From Whitmania pigra (taxonomy: Eukaryota > Annelida > Clitellata > Hirudinida > Haemopidae): a DNA stretch of 64,000 nucleotides. This document shows positions 31,201-40,577 of this stretch, one piece after another. Under the pieces are notes generated by a model, which was not told the origin of the DNA, searched no databases, and was given only the letters and a program-made list of their open reading frames with translations. Position 1 is the stretch's first letter; every line of letters starts with the position of its first letter. Position numbers and translations under genes: made by a program. The stretch lies in NCBI GenBank assembly GCA_021613335.1, contig JAJTWR010000359.1:650001-714000 (forward strand), in the 5' to 3' direction.

Positions 31201-34200
31201 GTGGTGTTTCCCCCTACATGCAGTGCACAACATTTGTTCATATTAACTTTCATTTGCCATCTGTTGAACCAATCAATTACGTTATCCACGTCCACCTGTA
31301 ACTTGCTGCAGTCCTCCTCTTCGCTAATAACTATATATTTTTGTGTCGTCCGCAAACAAGAATACGTTTTCACAAACTGTGTATATGTCGTTAATATATA
31401 TGAGAAACAGCAATGGACCAAGTACGCTGCCTTGAGGGACCCCGCTAGTCACAGGCAACGAGTCTGACAGCTCCCCACCGACCCTCACCTGGAAACTCCG
31501 GCCCGACAAATAATTACCAATCCACACAACCACCATGTGGTGCACCCCATATCTCTCTAGCTTGAAGAGTAGCTTTTATTTATTTATTATATTATTACGA
31601 CAGTTTCCGTTTTGGGCTCGTTTCATCAATTTCAAGGGCTTATTGGAAAGATCAAACATTAAATTGTCATTAAGAAGGCTATATAAAGGAGTGTGAAATT
31701 CAAAACTTCCTTTTACATTCATTTCATCATGGGGTAGAAAGCAGGTTTGACAGAAGGAGAAAGAGGACAAGTTAAGGCCTTTAGGAAGGCAAACTATTCA
31801 ATAAGAAAGATTGCAAATGAGTTGAATAGGTCAAGAACTGTCATCAAATGTTTTTTGGATGATCCAGACTCATATGGGAAGAAGTACAAGGGCGGAGGAC
31901 CGAAAAAACTCTCAAATCAGATTCATAGACGTCTCATCAGGGAGGCTTCACAAGGGGAATATTCGTGTAAACAGCTAAAAGATAAGCTGGACTTGGATGT
32001 CTATGTTAGGACAGTCTGCAATTATCTTAATTCAAGTAGACAGTCGAAATGCGAAAGCGAGCTCCAGCGTTGAAAGTCCATCACAAGAAAAACGCCTCTT
32101 CTGGGCCAAAGAAATGGTCAACTACAACGAAAGATGGGAATGCTTAATTTTCACAGATGAAAAAAAATTCAACCTTGATGGTCCAGATGGCTATAAATAC
32201 TACTGGCATGGTCTTAGAAAAGAAAGAGATGCTTTTTTTTAGCAGAAAACACGGAGGAAGCTCTGTGATGGTATGGGGAGGAATTTCAGCATTTGGGAGA
32301 ACAGAACTGGTGCTTTTGAAAGGGAGGCAGGACTCTCAGAAGTACATCAAAATGCTCAAGGATCATCTCCTTCCTTTTGCTGAAGCAAAACAACATGAAT
32401 TTCAGCAAGATAATGCTCCTATTCATGTTTCCAAGGCAACCAGAGCATTTTTCCAGGAGTCCAACATGCAAGTGATGGACTGGCCTGCGTGTTCACCTGA
32501 CTTGAATCCGATTGAAAATGTCTGGGGCCTTCTTTCAAGATCAGTTTATGGCAATGGACATCAATATAACATAAAAAATGAATTGAAAAAAGCGATTTGG
32601 AGCGCCTGGAGAAATTTGGATGAAAAGGTCATCAAAACACTGATTTTCTTCATGAAGAATAAGTGCATAGATGTTATTTCTAAGAAAGGAGGAATGACAT
32701 CCTATTGAAACATAATTTCATTTAGTTTTAAATAAAAATTTTTGCCAAAATACTGAAATTCATGAGTTTTTTATTAACCTGTCATAACAATATTTCTATG
32801 CAAAAAAATGGATTTTTGTGGGATTTGAGCTTAATTCTTGATCAAAGTGAAAAAAAATAAACGAGTTATGTTATTTCAGGATATTATACAGCTCTTTTAA
32901 ATTTGAGCTTCGTACGATAATTTAAACTTAAGTTATTACAAAAAATGGGAACTGTCGTAACATTTTTTCTAGCACTGTATGCCAATATTGTGTGACTGTT
33001 AAAAGGCACGAATCGTGAAAAAGTCTGTATTTCTGCGCAGTGTTCGATTATTTATAATAATCTAATGAATGTATATATAAATTTGCCCATCACTAAACTA
33101 CATTAATTGAATTTTATTTTCAAATCTAGACAATTGTTATTCTTTAGTTGGTTCTAGAACCTTTCCCTTTTCAATCAGTCGTTCTTTTGTTATTTTTCTT
33201 CAAATTCAGCCCATAAGAGAGTTTTGGAAGAGCTGATGGATAACTTGAAAAAATAAATCCGTTTCTTAAGAATAAAGGCGTTTTTATTTGAGAAAATAGG
33301 ACCGCTTTTACAAACCCTCGCTACTTTGTCACTTTTGTCAGGTGGCATAGTAAGGAGATTTGATTGTAGCTTTAAATCTTGTGGCTTATTCACTGTTTAT
33401 GATTTGTTTTTCTCAAATGCTCAGTTGTCATCCAGTTGCTTTTTAACCTTACTTTAGTGAAAGGATGGTAGGGAAATGTGGCTTTGATGTCATGTTCAGA
33501 GAAGCAGCCAGGGTCACGAAATCCATCAGCTACACCGTATATTTTGGTTTTTTAAGTGAAATTTATGATAATAACAATGTTTTTCAACAAATTTGTATTT
33601 GATTTTTTTGCTTTATTTGAAGCTCTTTAATAACTAATTTAATGATTTAAATATTATACTTTTCTATATACATATCTATTTCTAAATTGTGCTACTAATT
33701 AACTAACTAATACTTTGAAGTATTCAGAAAGACTAGAGACACTGTTTGTGAGGCCTCAGATACCATGCTATGCAGTCATAAGTTCACTGGGGGATGTTCC
33801 TTTTGGCACAAAAATATTTCTCACCCCTATGTTTCTTCTGTCCCATCATGCCAATGATCCAGTACGAGCATGTCCAAACCATATGACGGATGGACCAGAT
33901 AAAAATGCCTCCAGACACCTTATTAGACTTGACATTGATGGAGCAATTTATGGCATTCATACTGGCTCTGAGCACCATTATGTTTGTATTGACTACCATG
34001 CAGTCTCAAGTATGCTTGTTTTTTAAGTTAATTAATTGGGCTCATTAGATATATTAGTGATGATCATTTGAGATGGCAAAGGCACCTTCAACATTCCATT
34101 GAAGTTCCAATGTTATTCGACGTGTCTTGGAGGAATTGCAAGGAGACAGTTCCAGGTCATTTATTGGTTGCAAAACAAGGAACAAGTTTTAGGTCGAAAG

Positions 34201-34884
34201 TCTATAAAAACTGTCGTGTGTGCAAGCCCTGGTAGAGACAAGAGGTCCAGAGAAACGGAAAAGTTTGGTTCTGGAATACTGGAATCAAAGAAATCACTCC
34301 AGGTAGGACTGTGAGGACTTCTTCAAATTTGAGCTGCAATTTATTTTATTTTAGGTTGATAAGAAAGATAACAATGAAAATTCTGAATATCAGGTAGATT
34401 TCGTATTTGCTCTGTTAAAATGTTTTAAAATACCTATTGTTTAATGAACCTAATGCAAAGTTAAAGTTGTAATTAAAATGTTTAAAAACTGCTAAAAATA
34501 GATTAGTTGCAAAACTACAAATTAGAACTTCATGATAGAATTTAATTCTAAAATTAGATAAGTCATGATTAATTTTAAAATGAAAATAACATTTTATATT
34601 TTTAGGTTTCAAAATTAAAAAGAAGTAACTCTTGCCTTTACATCAAGGTATGAATGTTCTTTGCAATATGTGTTTTTTTAAATTGGATTGAGAGTGGTCG
34701 AATTAAACAGGTGCAGAATCAGGATGAATACTCACTCCTGATGAAACTAAGAACTCATTTGAGGGAGTGAGTACATTCTTCAATTTGGTTTTTGATTCAT
34801 ACTTTGATATGTTCAAATAACTGCTTTTTTAGGCATTCAGGGACTTCATGTAGTTGCAGACAGATTTTTTTTCCCTCTTTTTAA
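28256..34884 (+). CDS. p53/p63-family transcription factor (5' exon missing)
   Basis: Nuclear tetrameric DNA-binding factor of the p53 family. Exons: 28256-28326 (or from 28248), 28400-28538, 28620-28670, 29971-29996, 33458-33536, 33721-34009, 34073-34302, 34355-34393, 34606-34647, 34711-34766, 34833-34884; 357 codons plus stop, all phases agree. Exon 1 here has [13 protein letters not shown], like the transactivation motif of p53/p63. The DNA-binding domain runs from GKCGFDVMF through [44 protein letters not shown] to [13 protein letters not shown]. Zinc ligands equivalent to human C176, H179, C238 and C242 are kept, as are K120, R248 and R280. R175 is Ala, R273 is Val, C277 is Ser and R282 is Lys. 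A short tetramerisation-like helix ([13 protein letters not shown]) follows; there is no SAM domain. The initiator ATG was not found. An AATAAA is at 35071. Confidence 0.85.
28800..29760 (-). mobile_element. CR1-like non-LTR retrotransposon fragment
   Basis: Minus-strand reverse transcriptase within a p53-gene intron. In coding order: [18 protein letters not shown] (near 29560), then [20 protein letters not shown] and [10 protein letters not shown] (29232-29090), then [11 protein letters not shown] near 28900. YINDL and FADDTK are the A and C core motifs of CR1/L2-type enzymes. Frameshifts and stops interrupt it, and neither end is intact. The transcription direction is opposite to the host gene. 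Confidence 0.82.
30240..32977 (+). mobile_element. Tc1-like transposon with broken DD34E transposase
   Basis: Ends are CAGTGCTAGAAATATTGTTA at 30240 and, inverted, CAGTGCTAGAAAAAATGTTA at 32977, each next to TA. Transposase runs on the plus strand from about 31735 to 32708: an HTH start ([20 protein letters not shown]), [20 protein letters not shown] with the first Asp, QQDNAPIH with the second, and [12 protein letters not shown] with the Glu 34 residues later. A stop in the third codon and two frameshifts (near 32050-32090 and 32180-32240) inactivate it. It is inserted in the outer element and is itself interrupted by a retrotransposon at about 30430-31560. Confidence 0.85.
30430..31560 (-). 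mobile_element. CR1-type retrotransposon 3' part inside the Tc1 element
   Basis: Minus-strand reverse transcriptase: [20 protein letters not shown] and [11 protein letters not shown] (31545-31330), then [20 protein letters not shown], then a long intact C-terminal open stretch of 234 codons (31233-30529) with [34 protein letters not shown] and VVQEWNSLP. Past the stop there is a short 3' region and a tail of AAATA/AAAATA-type repeats (30428-30465 on the plus strand as TTTTATTTTATT). The 5' part is missing. The best-preserved retrotransposon in the window, so probably the youngest layer of the nest. Confidence 0.88.
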
Positions 34885-35135
34885 CACCACATAAATTTTG
34901 TTTGTTTGAGGATATTCTTGAATAATTGTGATTCTGTAATACTGAACTTGTTTTTACACGGCATTGTGTATAGCTGAAATTAAATCTTGGATTGTTTGGT
35001 TAATTAAATTTTACATGACATATTCAAAAAAGTCCAACTTTAAGGAAACTTTGTACAATTGTACAAATGAAATAAATTGTAATCAATTGACTAACTTAAA
35101 TAACTTTTTCATTTTCAATTTAAAGCTCTAAAAGT

Positions 35136-35711
35136 CTATTTTGCAAAATATCTCCCCAGGTTTTCTTCTCTTATACAAGGCCATCCATCTAACTTTCTGA
35201 TATTAGGAAGCCTTTTCATAGCAAGGGCTGTCCAATCTCCATCTGCATTATGTTTATCCCAGAGTGGGTTACCAATAAAGAGAACTTCAGTCAGCTGGGG
35301 GCACTCATTAATTCTTGTAACTTCAGTCCATTCTCTGATCAAGTTGTATGATATGTAGAGAACCTTAAGTTTCTTCATCAGCACAATGCTTTTCAGTTTG
35401 TCTATGAAATTGTAGGATATCCACAATTGTTCCAAAGTGTCTGATACTGCCTCTATTCCTGATAGGCTTTTGATGTTGTTCCTGCCAAGAGAAAGAATCT
35501 TGAGGTTTTTTAAGCCATTCAAATTTGAGATTTTGTCAATAGCATTTGTGGAAAGAGACAGCTTTTCACATTTGACCAGCATGCTTAACGTGGCGTCCAT
35601 TTTTTCTATGAATGGCGTCTGGCCCCAGAGCTCAACTTTTAGGCTCTCAGCTGCTTTCTGTCCGGTTCGCTCTTCCCATTTTGTTATAGCTTCCTTAATG
35701 GTTGTCGGCAT
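35136..35711 (-). CDS. dnal1: Axonemal dynein light chain 1 (leucine-rich repeat), intronless
   Basis: Outer-arm dynein light chain of cilia and flagella that binds the gamma heavy-chain motor domain and tubulin. 191 aa from the ATG at 35711 ([20 protein letters not shown]), close to the usual 190. An ATG 17 codons upstream (35762) is in frame, but family members begin at the chosen position. Leucine-rich repeats are clear: [57 protein letters not shown], then [15 protein letters not shown] and [12 protein letters not shown] near the end. The whole gene is one exon, unlike its multi-exon neighbours and the vertebrate gene. It is tail-to-tail with the p53-family gene, 251 bases between the stops. 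Confidence 0.96.
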   Translation of the reverse strand: MPTTIKEAITKWEERTGQKAAESLKVELWGQTPFIEKMDATLSMLVKCEKLSLSTNAIDKISNLNGLKNLKILSLGRNNIKSLSGIEAVSDTLEQLWISYNFIDKLKSIVLMKKLKVLYISYNLIREWTEVTRINECPQLTEVLFIGNPLWDKHNADGDWTALAMKRLPNIRKLDGWPCIREENLGRYFAK

Positions 35712-36713
35712 CGCTTCTTTTGGCCTATTGCATCGTATTTCAATCGCCCAGTGGCACAACACAAATTCAAACCTTGAGCATGTTATCGGCAGAGGCTGCG
35801 TTCGTTTGGTGTACGTATGCGAAATAAAAATCCAATTTTATTCAAAATAATCTCTGAGGTTGGGGACGACTAACTTCACGAAATCTTATTGTTGTTAGAA
35901 GTGTAGTATTGCGCGAATGAAGAATTAGTGTGCATGGGCATATTTTGAGATAGGTTGATCGGAAGTGCCGAAATTTGAAGTTTGCTCAAGCACGAGAAGG
36001 GTTTCGTTATTTAGTTTTGTGTAACCTTAAGTCCATTTTTTCAAATATATCTCACTATAGTCAAGATCTTAGATTATTTGTTTTTATCTTGATAAGAATT
36101 TATGACAGCTTAATTAAGGAGCGCAGAAAGCAAACAGGTAATGTTGAATTTCTTCCCTAAGAAAGTGCTAGGTGACTTTAAATTGTCAAACATTTATCTC
36201 AATTTTGTGTCTTAATAATCCCAAATAAAAACTTGAATCGTGTAAAATATCAATTTGATCCAAAAAACGCGATCATTTCAATAAATGGATTTACTGAGGA
36301 GTTAAAATGTGTGTTTATTGTTAAACGCAATTCGCGTGACGTTGCTGAATAACATATATTAGTTCCGCTTTAAAATAAGAACAGAAACGAATCTGCTGGA
36401 CTATATGTCGTGAAAATTTTCCTAAGTAAAGTCGCTTTAAATAACTAAATTTTAACTAACGTCGAACATGAATTGAACTCTCAAAATTTATTGAGAAACA
36501 ATGTCTTATTTTTATTGTTAAAGTAAATAAAACTTTGTTAAAATAAATGTATGAAGTTAAGAGTCTTTTAATTCTTAATTTGCTTGTATCAACCCATTTT
36601 AATTATGTTAGTTTCTTACATTCTGAATTCATTTCTAGAGCATTCCTGAATCTAAAAAGAAAACACTGCGATTGTCGATAGAAGTTTGCCTGCGCTAGTT
36701 TAAGTAGTCCAAT
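35712..36713. promoter_or_regulatory. Shared upstream region of dnal1 and cdc37
   Basis: About 1.0 kb between divergent genes; it should hold both promoters. No TATA-like element or other site can be assigned with confidence, and no coding stretch was seen. Confidence 0.4.
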
Positions 36714-39479
36714 ATGTCAAAAAAACTCGATTATAGTAAATGGGATCACATTGAGGTTTGAATTTGATTTTTAGTTAGTGGGCGGTTATTTGCGCAATTG
36801 GTAAACAATTCATTTAGTTTTTCTTCTTAGAATGAAATGTATGATTGCAATTTTAGATATCCGATGATGAAGATGACACTCATCCTAATATTGATACTCC
36901 AAGTTTGTTCAGGTGGAGACATCAGGCCAGATTAGAAAGAATGGAGAAGGATAAGAAGGAAAAAGAAGAATTTGAGAAAAACAAGAATGAGTAAGCATTG
37001 ATTGATTCTGTTTTAACTTAATTCTGTCAAATTTCTGTAAAACCTTTTGCTGACATTTTATATATGCAGCTATATACATGTGACGTAAGGATGTATAAGA
37101 ATTCATTACATTTTAAGATATTTGACTGGCTGATTTTTTTAATTGCCAATGAATTTTAAGCCTTTGCAGGCAATGTATGCAGTAAATGAATGTTTTCTTG
37201 AATTTTTTATTTAATGTTTTTTATTCAAGCTATCAGCAGAGACTTGCTGTCATAAAAAACAAAATCAAAGAAGCTGAGCAGGGTGACCAGGTAGTTATTG
37301 TTTGTGGAAGCTCAAAAAATCTTGCACTGACGTTTAAATCATGTGCCTGTTTTCTTTTTAAAGGCATTCCCTGAAGAAGTAAACAAATTAAAGCTAGAAT
37401 TTAGTGACCTTAAAAAACAGGAAGAAGAATGGCTGGCCAAGGAGGAAGAGTTGAGGAAAAAGGAAAAGGTCTGCAATGTTTACGTGTTGTTATTTACATG
37501 TTTCCATGCTGGATTTAGTTCAATTTTGATATTAACCTCATAAAATCTGCTACTTAATGGTTGATATTACTTCCTATTGATCTTATCAGCTAACTCCACT
37601 GAATGTTGATACAATTTGTAAAGATGGTAAAAGCAAGACTGTGAGTATTTTATCTCAACAAGATTCTCTAAAATATATCAATTGTTAATTGAATGTTATT
37701 TGATTGACCATTTGTTGCTGAACCCATTTACAGAAAGTGTAAATAAAATAAAATATTAAAATAAAATTGCAGATAATCAATAAAGATGAACCGAGAAAAA
37801 AAGAACTTCTCACTGAAGATGAAAGGCTGGAAAGACAGGTAGATTCTAATTAAACTGGAGATTGTTTATTGCTTTCATCATTGTTTAATCATTTTGAATT
37901 CGTGAAAATTGTCTCCTAAACTATATGAGGCATTAAACATTTATTTACCACATTAAATATGGATCATAAATGCATGAAAATTGCTATATGATTATCATAA
38001 TCAAATTAATTGTGTTTCAGCAAAATTTCACAAAGGAGAATGAATCATTGATTAAGAAATTCGGAATGTTGAAAAGATACGACGACAGTCAGGAGTTTCT
38101 TATTCAGCATCCTCACCTGACTTGCGAGGAAACTGCCAACTACCTTGTCATCTGGTGCATTAATCTCGAGGTGGAAGAGGTACAGAAGCTTATGTTTGTT
38201 TTTTATTATATCTATTTATAGTTATCATACAACATTTCTTTTGGATTATATTCATTATAAGAATTTATGGATTTTTGTAATCTTTTAACACACTTTTGAT
38301 GAAGATTTGGCCTGATTAAGAGTTGTTATTGAATGTTTAATGTATAATATGATTTATATGATACATGAGATAATATGATTAATTGTAATTTGATGTAATT
38401 AGATATTTTCACAATATTTAATAAATTCTGTTAAATGTGATTGAATTACAATTAATCAGAATTTTGTCAAAGGATTTGCTATTGTTTGATTTTGTTAGAG
38501 AAATTTATGCTTATTTAAAATGAACTTGCAGAAAAAAGACCTTATGAATCATGTAGCCCATCAGACTATTGTCATGCAATTCATTTTGGAATTGGCAAGA
38601 TCTCTTGATGTTGATCCCAGAAGTTGTGTCAGAGCTTTCTTTTCCAGGTTTGACTTGATTTGAAACTCCTTTATTTTCTATTGTTGATGAAAATGCCTTC
38701 ATTCTGTCTCTAGTGATTTGAATGCTGAGATTCCAGCTAATGCCTTGGATATTGTTGCAGGATTAAATTGGCGGACAAAAAATATACAGATGGCTTCAAT
38801 GAAGAATTGGAAGCTTTCAAGGAGAGAGTTCGATACAGGGCACAAGTGAAAATTGAAGAAGCCATTAAACAAGTTGAAGAGGCAAGTCTTGTTGACTATT
38901 CATTTGAAAATTTAGCCAGATTTAACATTTGTGTTTGGAAATGCAGGAAGAGAGATTGAAGAGATTGGGTCCAGGAGGACTAGATCCTGTTGAAGTATTT
39001 GACTCTTTGCCTGGTGTGAGTTGTCGAGGAATTGTGAATTCATTTTACAAATTTAAATTTCTTCCACATTAGTCATAATCAGAAATCATATTACTTCATG
39101 AATTCTTTCACCCTTCTGCTGGATGTCACCGTCCTAATCATCTAGATATGCAACGGACGTTAATAAAACTTTACTTTTTACCTTCTGCTGGATAATTTAA
39201 ATTTGCGTCCTAAATTTATGGTTGAACTACAATATCTTTTGAATATTTCTTGTAATTAAATGGTTTCATTATTTTATCTATTTTTTGCAGATACTCAAAG
39301 AATGTTTTGAGAAAAAGGACATAGCGATGCTTCAGGATGCAGTTACAAAACTTCCGAAAGAAGAAGCTGAGTACCACATCAAGAGGTGCATTGATTCAGG
39401 ACTATGGGTTCCGGATGCCAAGAAAGCAAATGAGGAGACCTATGCCACTGTTGAAGAGGCAGAGCCAACTGAAGCATAA
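36714..39479 (+). CDS. cdc37: HSP90 co-chaperone CDC37
   Basis: Adaptor that recruits protein kinases to HSP90 in the cytosol. Exons: about 36719-36754, 36857-36990, 37230-37290, 37364-37468, 37590-37640, 37773-37838, 38021-38179, 38532-38647, 38761-38881, 38947-39015, 39291-39479; about 368 aa. N-terminal kinase-binding region [20 protein letters not shown] and [13 protein letters not shown], with a Ser before the acidic run that fits the CK2 site. Coiled coil over exons 2-4, HSP90-binding centre with [18 protein letters not shown], and C-terminal [16 protein letters not shown] and [13 protein letters not shown]. The start is a problem: the only nearby ATG (36714) is one base out of frame with the DYSKW codons and no in-frame ATG follows the upstream stop at 36701. 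Intron 38882-38946 begins with GC (GCAAGT). Confidence 0.95.
39131..39169 (-). repeat. SINE-like dispersed repeat fragment
   Basis: A 39-base inverted match to 5083-5121, in the last intron of cdc37. The B-box part of the repeat is not preserved here. Confidence 0.5.
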
Positions 39480-40577
39480 TTTGTGATTTGCATTGAATCC
39501 TTTTTTGTGTTTGCAATTGTTTGATTACATAAAAACCCAGCATGCTGCTCTAAAAACTATTCTACCAACTGAAACTGTTTTGAAGGCACTTTTTTGCACG
39601 TTTGGTTATTCTATAATTATTTTGGGGTTGATTGAGTGAAGAATAGAATGAGTAAATTTGCAAAATGTTGGAGGCAATCAAATTTTTGTATTGCTAATAT
39701 TAGCTAGAGAATAACACCCTCTGTCTTGTACAAAATGCATTGCTAGAGTAGCTGAAAAATTTGTCGTTCCATATTTTGAACCGCGCGGTCCATGGGATCT
39801 TTGATGTGATGCCCACATAGGAGGTGCATTCTCTATGCTGGTCGTCGTGATGCGCCATGCTTAGAAAAACTGTATAAAGTGATTTATGCGGATGCCCAGA
39901 TTACTGCATCGATTCCGTCTGGCGGCTATGCACCATGTCATGAAGCCTCTGTTTAAAGAGGCAAAACAAGGATTAGAAATTACTTCAGGGAATGTTTTAA
40001 AATAAAGAGAGCTGTCGGCAACTGTCATGCCTTCATTCTCAAAGAAACTCATAAAGTACACACTTCGCAATGATTGGCGGTTGCCCCTGTGCAGTGGCAC
40101 ATCTTGATCACACCTTTTTTGGATTGAAAAAATTGGAAACTACTTTAGCATAAAAATATTTAAATGTTAGACTTTATAAAAAATATCTTAAACTTTAATA
40201 AAATGTTTTCTAAAAATACTAGTGTATATTCAAAACATAAAAAGAAAATTAAATGTTTTGGGAAACCTATAACATCTAACATCGTTAGCGTAAATGAATT
40301 TGTTTACATAGCCATCGGTTCGTTGATTTCCCGGTAATGAAATTTACACCATGACTACGTAAAATGTTGTGGATGTTCTTTATCACAATTTTTAATACTG
40401 GTGCTTAATTCAAATATTCTGCACCTTTCACCATTTGGATCGCGGATGCTGTCATCTGCATAGGTGATTATTTGTCAGAAGTCGTTCGTGTAACTTTAAG
40501 TTTCTAGAAAAATTGTGATTGTTACGTGATTTGCTAAAACATTAGATATAACATGTTCTATTTTGCAGCATAAGAAG
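39480..40577. other. Intergenic cdc37 to SUV420H
   Basis: Contains a patch (about 39775-40115) with higher GC than its surroundings, broken by stops in every frame and unrecognised; it may be an old transposon. The rest is AT-rich. Confidence 0.4.

Larger units (their letters stand above)
30127..33366. mobile_element. Outer TIR DNA transposon (pogo/Tigger type), host of two insertions
   Basis: The left end CAGTAAAATCTCGCTACTAT continues GCCAC; the inverted right end (33366 backwards) reads CAATCAAATCTCCTTACTAT GCCAC. Both ends are flanked by TA (30125-30126, 33367-33368), as for Tc1/mariner/pogo insertions. Its own sequence survives only as the arms 30127-30239 and 32978-33366, because another transposon sits inside. 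No transposase of its own was recognised. It lies in the intron between the 29971 and 33458 exons of the p53-family gene. Confidence 0.7.

Noticed and set aside
30529..31233. A 234-codon intact minus-strand open frame as a host gene
   Set aside because: Its content is the C-terminal part of a CR1-type reverse transcriptase, continuous with RT core motifs next to it.
35712..35762. Longer DNAL1 start giving 208 residues
   Set aside because: The extra 17 residues have no family counterpart; the family start aligns with the ATG at 35711.
39861..40100. 79-codon minus-strand open frame as a gene
   Set aside because: No recognisable motif, no splice context, inside a patch broken by stops; more likely an old transposon trace.
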